From: Haberlea rhodopensis
Taxonomy: Eukaryota; Streptophyta; Magnoliopsida; Lamiales; Gesneriaceae
Reading direction: 5' to 3'
DNA length: 64,000 nt
NCBI GenBank assembly: GCA_907163345.1
Contig: CAJQUN010000056.1
Span: 248,001-312,000, forward strand
Position numbers and translations under genes: made by a program
Notes under the pieces: generated by a model
Databases searched by the model: none
Seen by the model: only the letters and a program-made list of their open reading frames with translations
What the model was told of the DNA's origin: nothing
Shown: positions 45,745-57,158 of the stretch, in pieces
Numbering within the stretch: position 1 is the first letter of the stretch
Layout of the letters: the number at the start of each line of letters is the position of its first letter

Positions 45745-46002
45745 GCCAGACATTGAGGAAGCTACGACATCAGAAATTCTCCATAATTTTCTCACAAATA
45801 AATGTTGTAGTCTCCAAGATGTACTTATCATCGTTCATAGCTTGGTAATTTTCTTTTCTTTCGTTGTAATATTTCAGTTTTCAATTCAGTGTGTATATGT
45901 GTTTTGAGTACATCCTTATTATATGAGAGGCTAACAAGTTAGTCTCCTCCTAGGAGGAGAAGTATTATTAATTAATGTAATAAATATTATAAGTATTTTC
46001 AT

Positions 46003-46008
46003 AATAAA
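46003..46008 (+). terminator. Pararetroviral poly(A) signal
   Basis: AATAAA occurs in cataataaacaaagg about 260 bp after the TATA box and before the leader, as expected for the pregenomic RNA. Confidence 0.5.
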
Positions 46009-46240
46009 CAAAGGCTTTTGCTTATTCATCTCTCAGATTTCTTTAAAATCTTTTTATATCTGGTTATACCATACGCCTTAAGGTAGAAGAACGAATTAAG
46101 GTTGTGTTGTGCAGTTTCTAAATGAGTCGGATAACTTGCAGACTAACCTCTCCTGAGCGGCTGAGGTTAGAGGGTGATGAGCCCTTAGTAAAACAGTCTG
46201 GGGTAGTGATTTCCGACTGATGATTTGCAACCCACCTCAC

Positions 46241-47328
46241 ATGGTGCCATTATGGTCAAAAATGACCTTTTTGTCAAATTTTTATTATAATATGGAAGCA
46301 TGATGAACATTTTATTATTTTAGGCAAATTGATATAGTAAGGATATTAAGGTCTTAAAAAAAGAAGGAAGTTTAGAGAAATTTCTTAGTGGGACTAAATC
46401 CAAAATCTAAAGTATATATGAGAAGTTTTTTCTAATTTTCCCTATAATAAAATTTTTAAAAACAAAACATAATCTAATACCTGGTCCACTCAAAAGTAGA
46501 TGTGCAATACACGATAGGAAAAATATTATTTCATCATTATTACTTTGCTCTATTAATAAAAAAACCTGTCGCTTTCTCCTTTACACACCAAGAACCCAAA
46601 TTAAATTAAAAATAAATAAATATTCTGGGGAGACAATTTGTCTGAAAATAGGATTTGGTTGGGACACTTATATACAAATTCAATTATCTATATTTATATT
46701 TATATTTATATTATATTATATTATTATAATATAATATGTGAGCAACTTAGAGTAATCATTGATATGATCATTGTGAAATTTCAACAATACTCTTTATTTA
46801 GTTTAGTAATAGCCACGAGACAATGAAATAAGAGATAATATCGGAAGATCATCTATTAACTTCCCAACTTATTTCCCAATTTCATCAGTTTTTTTCCTTC
46901 CAAAAATATGAGCGACAGTTTTTTCTCTTCCCCATAAAATATAATATTTAAAATCAGATTTTTCAAATAAAAAAATTTAGTATAAATATACAATATATAA
47001 AATTTAAAATTTCATTACACACGTAATGCGTGAGCATCGGCCGCTAGTAATATATAATGCGTGAGCATCTTAATGACCCGACAATTTTAAATCAATGTCT
47101 AATTACATTCATATCCTTGCCAATCTAAAATATTACAATTAGACATGTCATCTATATGTCCACAAATTTACGTTATGTCATTTTTAATATTACAAATTAC
47201 CATAACATCTACCATACAAATTACCACGTTCCCCTAAAAAATTTATTAAAATGCAAATAAATTTAAATATAAAAATATTTATAATCATTTTTTTTCAATT
47301 TGACCGGACCTCCACTCCTCCGCCTCTC
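46241..47328. other. AT-rich intergenic stretch between pararetrovirus and host gene
   Basis: There are no genes. It includes an AT-rich microsatellite-like run at about 46686-46737 and a repeated 'gtaatgcgtgagcatc' (47024-47037 and 47055-47069). The last part is the upstream region of the host gene. Confidence 0.55.
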
Positions 47329-47336
47329 TATATAAA
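47329..47336 (+). promoter_or_regulatory. TATA box of the host gene
   Basis: tatataaa in ctctatataaacc lies 161 bp upstream of the start codon. It is followed by a C/T-rich leader with several ctctct runs, a common plant 5' UTR style. Transcription should start near 47360. Confidence 0.75.
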
Positions 47337-47496
47337 CCTTTCAATCCCCTTCTCTCTCCTCATCCCCTGCACTCTCCTCTATCTCTCTGTGAAACCCTAC
47401 AGCATCTTAGATTTAATAATATTAGTATCATCAAACAATAAAATAATAATAGTAAACTTTCACCTTCCTTCCTCTTCTAGTTCTCTGGTTTCTTCA

Positions 47497-48072
47497 ATGG
47501 CGGAAACTCAACCAAAACGCCAGAGAGAAGAACCCAACGAATCCCAAATCCTAGATTTCGAAGACCCAAACCCAAGTACAAAGCGCCAAAAGCCATACAA
47601 TAGCATACTCTCTCTTCTTGAAGAAGAAGAAGAAGATGAGACCGAGCCTAGCTCCGAGCCACCGAGTGAAGATCTGTCAGCCATGTTCACTACCCTCCAG
47701 CAAGAACTCTCCTCCTCCACCACCTCCGACTCCACGGCCCTCGATGACTTCGACTTTATCCCTTACACGGCGGTGGAGGTGCCAGGGCTGGCGTCACACC
47801 ATCTGAAAAACCCCGAATCATCCACCTCCGAGGTCTGCAGCCCCAGATCCGGCGACGGAGAGGAAGAAGATGAAGGTGCTAAATCGGTCATGAGGCATCT
47901 TCTGGAAGCTTCTGATGATGAACTCGGGATTCCAAACAGAGAGGATAATAGTGTTGCTAAGTTGGATTCTGGAGAAAACTTTCCCTTTGGTTTATCTGAT
48001 CATGGGCTGTGGGAGCTTGAAGATGAGGCTGCTAACTACTACACTGTGTTGCAGTCGGAATTGTTCATGTAA
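47497..48072 (+). CDS. Acidic plant protein of unknown function, 191 residues
   Basis: This is the only frame in the window that behaves like an intact host gene: TATA box, C/T-rich leader, an ATG in good context (tcttcaATGG), and coding-type codon use without breaks. The frame is open further upstream, but that part has AT-rich leader composition and would start before the TATA box, so I take 47497. The protein starts MAETQPKRQREEPNES, with a basic KRQRE cluster and a later KRQK that could be nuclear signals. The middle is Ser/Glu/Pro-rich with an E7-type acidic run and is probably disordered. A conserved-looking helix, MRHLLEASDDELGIP, follows at residues 131-145. The C-terminus GLWELEDEAANYYTVLQSEL is hydrophobic/acidic and likely a binding motif. 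It is a single exon. I cannot name the family; a transcription-related role is only a guess. Confidence 0.85.
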   Translation: MAETQPKRQREEPNESQILDFEDPNPSTKRQKPYNSILSLLEEEEEDETEPSSEPPSEDLSAMFTTLQQELSSSTTSDSTALDDFDFIPYTAVEVPGLASHHLKNPESSTSEVCSPRSGDGEEEDEGAKSVMRHLLEASDDELGIPNREDNSVAKLDSGENFPFGLSDHGLWELEDEAANYYTVLQSELFM

Positions 48073-48466
48073 ATGAAAATTAGATACTTTTTAGGGATGT
48101 AACTGTTTAGAAAAGGAATCAAGGGGTGCCTGGGAAAAAGAAATGGAGTCGGTTTTGTGTTTTCCTTTTGGTCCCTAATCTTTCGTAGAATAGCTGGTAA
48201 CCCCTTTCTTAGTATACGTGTGAAAATTTAGACAATTAAGAAAAAGGAAATTATGGATTCCCCAATGTTGATACCTGACAATGATGTTTTGTGTACGACT
48301 TCTTTGTTTAGTTTTATTTATGTACATCTCAATTTAAAATATAATATTTTTTAAATAAAAATATATGAACTAAAATATCAAGGAAAAACATAAAAAAAAT
48401 CTGTCAGAAAAATTTAATTTAAAATATAATAATTTTTAAATAAATATATACGAACTAAAATAACAA
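48073..48466 (+). other. 3' flank of the host gene
   Basis: AT-rich sequence holds the 3' UTR and possible far poly(A) signals (for example aataaa at 48354 and 48440). A short direct duplication of 'gaactaaaata-caa-gaaa' flanks the border of the fold-back element at 48467. Confidence 0.45.
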
Positions 48467-50122
48467 GGGAAAGACTAAAAAAAATCTCAATAGTCAAATT
48501 AATTAGAGAATCAGTTCTCACATCAGAAAAACTTAATTCAAACTTCCTACCGTAACTTAAAATTTTGTTCTAACTCACTATCTTATTAACATGATTATGA
48601 TACCCGTCTATTAAAAATTAATTTTTAATTTTGAGATATCATTACAATCATTACGATACTTATACAATTTTGGTATATGTTACATATAAAATCGGAAACA
48701 ATTTTGGTACAAGGTACACATAAAATTAGTATGAAACCTATACTATTTTTGGTAGTTATTACACGTGAAGTTATTATGAAACATATACAATTTTGGTACT
48801 GGTTACACATGAAATTGGTATAAAACAATTACAATTTTGGTACTAATTACACATGAAATTAGTATAAAACCTATATTATATTCGGTACTTATTACACGTG
48901 AAGTTGATATGAAACCTATACAATTTCGGTACTAAATATACCTAAAATTGATATGAAACCAATTCAATTTTGGTACTAATTATGAATAAAATTGGTAAGA
49001 AACTTATACTATTTCGGTACTTATTACATATGAAATCGGTATGAAATTTTTATAATTTTAATACTAGTTACACATTAAATTGGTATGAAACAAATACAAT
49101 TTTGGTACAAGTTACACATGAAATTGGTATGAAACATATACTTTTTTCGGTACTTATTACACATGAAGTTGATATGAAACATATACAATTTTGGTACTTA
49201 TTACACTTGAAGTTGGTATGAAGCATATACAATTTTGGTACTAGTTACACGTGAAGTTGGTATGAAACATATACTATATTCGAAACTTATTACACGTAAA
49301 GTTGGTATGCAACCTACACAATTTTTGTACTAAGTATATATAAAATTGGTATGAAATATATATAATTTTGGTACTAATTACATTTGGTACTAATTAACGT
49401 GAAGTGGTATGAAACCTGTACTATATTCGAAACTTATTACACGTAAAGTTGGTATGAAACCTATACAATTTTGGTACGAAGTATGCATAAAATTGGTATG
49501 AAACCTATATAATTTTGGTATTAATTATGAATGAAATTGGTACGAAACCTATATTATTTTCGTTACTTCATATTAAATTAGTATAAATTTTTACAATTCT
49601 GGTACTAATTATACATGAAATTGGTATGAAACCTATACAATTTTGGACACGTGAAATTGGTATGAAACCTATACTAGTTTCGGTACTTATTACACGTGAA
49701 GTTAGTATGAAACATATACAATTTTGGTACTAGTTACACATGAAGTTGATATGAAACATATGCAATTTTGGTACTAGTTACACATGAAGTTGGTATGAAA
49801 CCTATACTATATTCAATACTTATTACACGTGAAGTTTGTGTGAAACCTATACAATTTACATACTAAGTGAACATAAAATTGATATGAATTATGAAAAGTA
49901 TATAATATCCGCACTATTAAACATATACACTTGAAATTTGTACTAAACTTATATATTTGGTCATAGTTACACATGATACAAATTAATACAAATTATATGC
50001 TCGCATGTGAGCATAGAGATATGTTATATATGAGTTGTATAAATGTCGTTGGCATTATATCTTTCAATTGGGCATTCCATGTAATGAGTTTAAAAGTAAA
50101 GGTGCTTGATAAATCGAATTAA
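48467..50122 (+). repeat. Left arm of the fold-back element
   Basis: It comprises about 170 bp of unique terminal sequence, the 44-bp array (48640-49960) and an inner unique segment (about 49990-50122) with gagttgtataaatgtcgttg. The terminal and inner unique segments have reverse-complement partners at 63470-63643 and 51178-51270. Confidence 0.75.
48640..49960 (+). repeat. 44-bp minisatellite array, left arm
   Basis: About 30 units have the consensus ggtactagttacacatgaag then ttggtatgaaacctatacaatttt. Units vary by substitutions and small indels. No ORF runs through it. Confidence 0.88.
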
Positions 50123-51177
50123 GTGGAGAATTAATTAAATAACTAAAATAAACTAACAAGATGATGAATATTTAAGTGGAAAATCATTGAAAACGGATTC
50201 TAGATATTCGACTTCACCCAACTATCAACTATGTTGTGTTCTTCGGTTTATTAGCCAAATAATCCTATGTTATTCTATTACCTATTCGGAGTGTTTACCA
50301 GAAATAATTATTCAACAATCATCTTGATTTGTCAACCTAAGATAAACTATTAAACATTTTAAATAGCACAATGATTCGTTGGAGTTACAAGCCTGTCGAC
50401 TAAATAATTTTCCAACGATGTAAATTCTTACGATCCTAGTCAAAAACCCATCTCCCGCGTGATAGATTCTAAATAAATATGACGATTCAACTATCATACA
50501 GTTAATTGAAACGCATTCAAATCAGGAATCACCGAATCACAAATAATGCACGATTCGACATAATCCATTATAATGCACATATGTTGCACCGACACTCCAA
50601 AATATCACCTCATGCAGTGTCGGACACTCCGTGGACATGGACACGACAGGACATGGGTGCGACATGGTGTCCGACACGCCACGTGGCGTGTCTGGATCTT
50701 TTTGTTAAAAAAAATTTCCGACACGTTTCGGACACGGTATGGACACGGCAGGACACGACGTGGACACCACTGGACACACCGTAGACACTGCATGACACGG
50801 GAAAATGATTTTTTTAATAATTTTTTTTAGAAAAAAATTTATAATATTTTTTTTACAAAAATGTTAAAAAATTATAATTTTTTTGTATGTTTTAATTAGT
50901 GAATGGAGTGTCTACAACTTGACATCATTTTCAATTTTATTATTCAAATATTTGATAATTAAAGTTTTTCTTGAATTTTCGTATATCAGAACATAATGGA
51001 TATGTAGAATATATATATAAATAAAAATTATTGTCGTATCCTAGAAGTGTCATGTCCTGTAATTTTTGAAATCCATGTCCCATATGGTCGTGTCGTGTCA
51101 GTATCCGTGTCCCCATATCCGTGTCTCCGTATTCGTGTTCCGTGCAGCATAGTAATGCACTAATCATATTCTCGATT
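50123..51177 (-). repeat. Captured fragment of an Athila-like LTR in the fold-back loop
   Basis: Read on -, the segment follows the 3' part of the LTR at 2182-3788: a tctatcacgcgggaga-like block, a gtgaagtcga-tctagaatccgtt block and ccacttaaatattcat appear in the same order. It is interrupted by the MITE at 50579-51152. It fills the space between the two arms. Confidence 0.65.
50579..51152. mobile_element. 574-bp MITE (hAT-like) with GACACGG repeats
   Basis: TAATGCAC at 50571-50578 and 51153-51160 is a perfect 8-bp target duplication. The ends are inverted: atatgttgcaccgacac at the left and, reversed, ctatgctgcacggaacac at the right. The outer parts are rich in ggacacgg/ccgtgtcc repeats that can fold on themselves; the middle is A/T-rich. 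It has no coding capacity. An 8-bp duplication points to hAT, but I cannot match it to a named family. Confidence 0.7.
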
Positions 51178-51490
51178 CATCATGCACGTTTACTCTTAAA
51201 TCCATTGCATGCAATGCCCAATTGAGAAGAGTAATGTCAATGACATTTATACAACTCATATGCACATATCTCATGTGTAACTAGTATATGTTTCAGACCA
51301 ACTTCACATGTAATAAGTACTGATAGTATATGGTTCATACAAATTTCATGTGTAACTAGTACCAGAAAACACAAATATTGTTTGTAAAGTTTGAAATTGA
51401 TATTTTTGTTTGTTCGATATAGAAGATTAACATTAATATAGAAGATTCTATAGAAATGTTGTTATTGTTGTTTGAAATTGATATTGATTG
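51178..51490 (-). repeat. Inner segment of the right fold-back arm
   Basis: It starts with the reverse complement of the left arm's inner unique segment (near 51178-51270), then about two 44-bp units in opposite orientation (51275-51365), then unique sequence up to the copia insertion. Confidence 0.65.
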
Positions 51491-52579
51491 TGTTAGGATC
51501 GAATTAGAGTGTTGAGAGGGGGGTGAATAAACACTCTACTAAAATTTATTTTTTTAGATTTTCCTAGATTGATTTCACTTGGGTTAGCAAATGAAACATA
51601 TTTCTTAATCAATACTAATCTGAACAGACCACTGATAGTGTGAGTGCGGAATCGGTCTGTTCTTGGTTAGCAAGACCGGTCTGATAGCTTTGAAACACGA
51701 AAGTAGTGCGATATGTAAATGGACAAGATGTGTTTCTGGAAGTTCGAAGGCAATTCCTTCTACATCTCCCATTCTTCCGATTAAGGAAGGATTCACTAGA
51801 AGACTTTGAGTTATACAATCCCGTTGTACAACCCCGATTCAGCTGGATTTACCCCACTACCAGACTGAAACTCCTAGTCTCTCAATCTGTTCAGACGCAA
51901 TCCGTCTGACAGTTACAACGAACTCCACGCTTCTATCTTAGAACAATTCAATTGATAGAGAGAATTACTCTGAGCACAAATGATCCTTAAAAGATCAAAT
52001 AAAACAATAAGACGTGCTATCAACTTTGAGCAGATCGACAAGATGGAGTCTTTCGATGATAGTGTTTTGCTCGAATGAATGCTCAATAAATGATTGATTG
52101 ATCTCGTATGCATGTTGTATCTCTTATCGTGAGCATCGTCTCTTCAGCATTTAAGTTGCACCTTTATATAGGCATTTCTGCCAACGACAATATTTCCTTT
52201 TGCTTGCAACTCTTTGCTTTAGTCAACCTCTGAACAAACTGCAGTCTTCTATTTTAGACTCTTTCCCTTCTGGTCTGTTCTTTCGGTGCTTGTCAGATAA
52301 GATCTGCTTTGTCTATTTACTATTTAAAGTAACTTCAGTCCTTGGTCTATTTAATCAGCATTAAATGCAACATTAAATGCTTCAATAAATATTTGTTGAT
52401 TATTCGGGCTGATGAACAAAGTTTGCTAACTTATTCTGAATTGATCTTTCTGAAATAAGCTCTGATCTGATCTGCATCGATCTGTTTTGTACCGATCTGG
52501 TTGACATCGACCTGGTCTTCGTCGAGCTGGTTGACATCGATCCGGACTATTTTGTCATCTTTAAAATCCGGAACCAACA
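51491..52579 (-). repeat. 3' LTR of minus-strand copia (1,089 bp)
   Basis: On - it runs TGTTGGTTCCGG... to ...GATCCTAACA. It matches 60248-61354 closely, with scattered changes; the main length difference is a much shorter G run (six G). Confidence 0.9.
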
Positions 52580-52592
52580 AATTCCCCTTTTT
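52580..52592 (-). promoter_or_regulatory. Polypurine tract of minus-strand copia
   Basis: Minus-strand aaaaaggggaatt directly precedes the 3' LTR. Confidence 0.8.
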
Positions 52593-52989
52593 GATGATGA
52601 CAAAACCTAGATTCTTTATCTTTTAAGCCCTTTCTCTTGTAGAAGTTATGCTCAAAATAAATGAATTAACTGTCTTCTTTATTATTTAGGAGTTCAGATC
52701 GATTAAGTCTTTTAGTTCAAAATAAATATAATCCGAAAACTTTTTATAAACTCGTATGATTAATATATTTACAGATGTTATTCATTACAAGCAGTTAATT
52801 ATTTCTTCTTTTCGGGTGGCTGTTCTGGCTTCATTTATTTCTTCTTTTTTCCCCTTTTTGGCATCAGCAATCTCCTGAAGGAAATCTACGATCTGCGTAA
52901 GCTGAGCACAGATAGCATCCAGGCGATGATCTTGGGTAAGAAGGGATTTGGCAACTACTGATTTTTACTTATGAAGCCAGCTCGATCTG

Positions 52990-55204
52990 TTATTTTCTCA
53001 GGCTGGTCTTATAAGATGCTTGTTGAGAGAACAGATCGTTCAGACCATGATGTATACTATTGATGCTCTTCAGCATCTTTTCCTTGAAAGAATAAAGTCC
53101 ATAGTGGTAGTCCAGCTGGCTTTGGTGTACTTCTCTTACTATTTGGGAGAGAGAAGAGGAAATTCTCAGATAGTGCTCGAAGGGACTTGGCCACTGATGG
53201 AGTATCATCAAGGTAGTCTGGTATGTCTTCAGCAGGTTGCACATCCAGCTCTTTCCCTTTTCTAGTCGAAACGAAGGGTTGCACGAGATCTAGTTCTTCT
53301 GCAAAAGCTTGCGGAGAAGATGAGTCAGCCGGCAAAACAAATGGGGCAGCAGATTGGCGATGTTCAGACCAGACTAATTCAACAAGATCCGTAGAGAATT
53401 GATTCAAAAATGCCAAGTCTGCAGCAGCCGGATATGCTTGGACTATTTTTGACGGAGCTGGAAGGTCTTTAGCAACTGAAGGAGAGATTGGTTGAACAGG
53501 CCCCTCAAGTTGTAAAGCTGCAACGATACCAAACACAACTAGTCCAACATCGATGATGTCTTGCGTGACAATAGTCTTTGGTGCGACTATCGTGCTGATC
53601 TGAGCTTCGGAGACTGTGGACACAAAAGGAAGGGACATAGTAGGGAATTCTAGTAATACATCCATTGCCTTAGCCTCTGGCGATACATTCTGATAGCCAT
53701 ATATAGAGTGAGGACGCCCATCTCTAGCTGAGATATAACCACGCTGTCGTCCTGGATAGTCGGGCTGGTTATATCAAAATTTGCTTTCTTAGCTTGGACA
53801 ATGAGAGTTGCAAGCCCCAGCCTATGTTTTGCACAGAACAGCTCTTTGCGATGCACAGTGATGCGAACATCATATGTTTCCGCTCAGAACTTCTTGTTCC
53901 ATCTTGTTCAGTCGTTTGAGCTTACCGAAGAACAGATTGAAGTGATTCGCCGTTCTGTACAAGACCATTCATCGAATATGGCGGCGAGGGCCTGCCTTTT
54001 TTCTTCAATGTCTTCCATGGCAAGGTCAATAGCTGTTTGAGCAGCTGATTCGGGCTTTGGGGGTGCAATCTCTGTCATGGTGGCTTTGCCCTTCCCAGCA
54101 ACAGATGAAGGCTTGATCCCTGATTGGGTATAATCGCTCAATTCTTTAATCACAATACCTTTGACAGCTGGGATATTGGATGTGATTCGGGGCACAACTT
54201 TGGCTAGTTTGGGTAGAGCTTTGGTTGTTTGAGGTGGAGCTTGGGATTTTGGGGGTGGAGCTTGGAGTACTGGGGTTGCTTGGGTTGGAGGAGAGGTAGA
54301 TATGGGTTTGGGGTTTAAGGTTGTCAGGGTGAGTTGGGTTCTGAGGCTTCTTTGGTAGGGGTTTGGTTAGGGATGGGGTAGTAGAGGCAGACTGGGTTTC
54401 ATTATAGTCAGTCTGGACCAGTACCAATTTTCACTTAGCCGTGGTCTTCTTTGCTGCAGCCTATTCTGCACCAACCTCCATCTTGACGTTCAATAATTCA
54501 GTGTGAGTTGGGGGAGCACTTTTGGACTTTAACAGAGCCTGTCCTTTGGGATTAATGACTTTGAACGGACTGAGTGCCGAAGATTTCCCCAGCTCAATAT
54601 TCACTGACTCCAACAACTTGCTCAGTGGAACAGCAAAACAGATAGCCTACTTTGCGGAAGTGGTGGTCTCCAATAAAACACCAAATTGGATGGAGGACCA
54701 GTTCACTTTCTGTCCAAAGTGGATAGCTGCCATGGCTCCAAACTTTTCAGACGTCACAGCATCATAACTTCCAGCCTTTCTTAGCAGCGGCTTTCCAACG
54801 ATGTCGGATAACACTTGAAAATGGAAAGACATCTCTTTCTTTTTGAATGCAGGCTTAAGGGTAAGTCCGAAGATTGACACTCTGCGCTGAAATTCCTCTA
54901 GAGTGGCTTTGGACAATGAGCGAAATCAGACATGCCAGAGGTAGGAAGCCCAAACGTCTCTGTAAACATTTCCTGAGAAATTTCAATATTCTGGCATTTA
55001 ACCGAAGAAGAGATGGAAGTCTTGTGAGAAACGGCGTTTGAGAATAGTTCTTTGATATCTGATTCATACACCACCGTGCCACATTCCAAGAATTTCCTTA
55101 GTCCGGATAATTCCAGATGTGAACATAGATACCATTTCTTTGTCTTCCATCCTGTAGATGGCGTCAAACTCAACAGATAATGAGTTGTGAGTAATGGTTG
55201 CCAT
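52990..55204 (-). pseudogene. Extra ORF after pol of Sirevirus-like copia, function unknown
   Basis: The start is MATITHNSL at 55204. The N-terminal part has ELSGLRKFLECGTVVYE and NIEISQEMFTETFGLPTSG, a conserved retroelement ORF type I have seen in plants but cannot assign a function. Then MSKATLEEFQRRVSIFGLTL and a helical segment follow. A Pro/Ser/Thr-rich linker (about 54170-54420) comes next, and a C-terminal part spans 53057-53665. In Sireviruses this position holds the so-called env-like ORF. I see no clear transmembrane helices or signal peptide. Frame changes near 55110, 54900, 54430 and 53900 make this copy non-functional. Confidence 0.6.
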
Positions 55205-55638
55205 TTGAAAGATTAGTATACGAATATGGAATAAAGAAGAATTTTAGAAGAGATACACAGACAACGGTAATTATAAAAAGTAAAATGATGAATGAGATGT
55301 ACAACCTGATAAATACAGAGATATTAGACACGTGTCTGCATCTCGATGACTGATATTTTAAAATTCAAATTTTAATGGACTGGATGAGGGTATAGTAAGG
55401 CGGTTAAAGTTAGATCAGTCCGGGCTATAAAATATTACTATGTTAAAGATTGATAGTGTTTTGAGTCAGATCATGGGATAACATCAGATCGATAGAGATC
55501 GGTCTGATAGTCAGTACCGGTCTGTATCTTACTGACCATTGTATTATCGATCTGTGCTAACACTAAATCTTTAATAATGAAGTTAAGCATTCATCAAATA
55601 TATTAAGATAGATCTATTAAACCAAGAATTTGACGAAA

Positions 55639-56650
55639 CTAATTAAACTTAGTCTCTGGGAGTGGTTTAGTGAAGAGACCAACATTCTGAAATCCTTTTA
55701 GGTATTTTAGAATACGTTTGGCGGCAATGAAGTGTGATTGTTTAGGGTCAGATTGAAATCTAGCACACATACAAATAGAAAACATAATATCAGGCCGGTT
55801 CGTTGTAAGATATAACAACGATCCGATTAGACCTCGATACATTGTTACCTCAACTGACGATCCCCCTTCCTCTTTATCTAACTTGATTGATGGACTCATC
55901 GAAGTTGAAGCAGTTGAGCAAGTCTCCATACCAAACCGTTTGAGTAGCTCCTTGGTGTACTTGGTTTGATTAATGAAGATTCCATTATTGAGCTGTTTGA
56001 CTTTAGACCCAGGAGAAAATTTCTCGCATAACTTGGGGTTAGTTGACTCAAAAATGATATCATCAACATATATTTGAATTAACAAGTATGTTCCCCCTTG
56101 ATAAACTTAAATAAAGTTTTATCTACTGAGCCGATCTGGAAATCTTGATCCATAAGAAATTGAGACATAGTGTCATACCAGGCTCTGGGGGCTTGTTTAA
56201 GTCCATAGACCGCTTTATTTAGTAAGTATACGTGATCTGGAAACGAGTGATTAAGAAATCCAGGAGGTTGTTCGATGTAGACTTCCTCCTGAAGTTCACC
56301 ATTGAGAAACGCACTCTTCACGTCCATTTGATATACTTTGAAGTCTTAAAGGTAGCGTATGCAAGAAAGATTCGAATGGCTTCAAGTCTGGCAACTGGTG
56401 CAAAGGATTCATCAAAGTCGATTCATTCTTATTGTCTGAAGCCTTGTGCAACCAGTCTGGCCTTGTTTCTAACTACCACACCATTTGCATCTAGCTTTTT
56501 TATGAAAACACATCTAGTTCCAATAACATGCTTATCACTTGGTCTGGGAGTTAAACTTCACACCTGATTCTGTTCAAATTGGTTGAGATCTTCTTGCATA
56601 GCCTTTATCCAATTATAGTCAGCTAAAGCTTCGTCAGTATTTTTTGGTTC
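55639..56650 (-). pseudogene. copia reverse transcriptase, RNase H deleted
   Basis: [20 protein letters not shown] (56268-56327) and [16 protein letters not shown] carry the RT core, and the YVDD site is at 56059-56070. After LKYLKG the frame jumps directly to LFTKPLPE at about 55650, so the RNase H domain has been deleted. There is also a deletion just after NPKLCEKF near 56020 and a frameshift near 56085. The enzyme cannot be active. Confidence 0.85.
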
Positions 56651-57158
56651 CAGGTTGGATATGAATGCAGCGTGAGTGAATTCATCCATCATCTGTCCTC
56701 TAGTTCTTATGGGCGCAGATGGACTTCCAATCACAAGATCATGTGGATGCCTCTTAGTCCATCGGTAGTTTGGTTCGAGAACATCTGATCCTGATAGATG
56801 AAGAATAATGATATCGTCAGTATTGTCTTAACATTGGTATTCGTTACCTTCGGATCAGCGACATCAGCTCAATCTAGTAGAACTTCAGTAGCTTCTACCG
56901 GTCTGTCTGGTATTTCAGGTTCTGGTGGATTGTCTATTGACCTGTTAACTGCAATCTCATCATCACCGTTAGCTTCGAGATGGATATTTTCCATCTGATT
57001 TTGAATTAGTTCCTTGTGGTTCTCAATATTAGTGATTCATCAAAAACTAAATGAATTGACTCTTCCATAGTTAGAGTCAATTATTGAAAATATGAAATGC
57101 TTTACTAACAGATGAATATCCTAGAATATTCCATCATCTGATTTAGATTCGAAAGCGG

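Larger units (their letters stand above)
38900..46240 (+). mobile_element. Endogenous pararetrovirus (Caulimoviridae), decayed copy
   Basis: The order is a tRNA-iMet primer-binding site (38914), one or two coiled-coil ORFs, a capsid gene with a zinc-knuckle remnant, a 30K-type movement protein, protease-RT-RNase H, a late ORF, then a TATA box and poly(A) signal. No LTRs flank it and no integrase is present, which separates it from gypsy elements. Capsid before movement protein, both before the polymerase, is the arrangement known in cavemoviruses and solendoviruses. Length of about 7.3 kb fits one genome. Many stops and frameshifts show an old, inactive insertion. End points are approximate. 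Confidence 0.85.

Noticed and set aside
38900..46240. Ty3/gypsy retrotransposon instead of a pararetrovirus
   Set aside because: There are no LTRs and no integrase, a movement-protein-like region lies upstream of the protease, and a TATA and poly(A) pair occupies the intergenic region.
47251..47496. N-terminal extension of the host gene frame (82 extra codons)
   Set aside because: The extension would begin upstream of the TATA box at 47329, its composition is that of an AT-rich promoter and C/T-rich leader, and the ATG at 47497 has better context and begins the normal coding-type sequence.
48640..49960. Possible CRISPR-like array
   Set aside because: The repeats are contiguous and variable with no unique spacers, the setting is a plant genome, and the same units form the other fold-back arm.
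50506..50830. Overlapping frames on both strands rich in Arg, His, Thr and Asp
   Set aside because: They come from the gacacgg repeats of the MITE, which leave several phases open.
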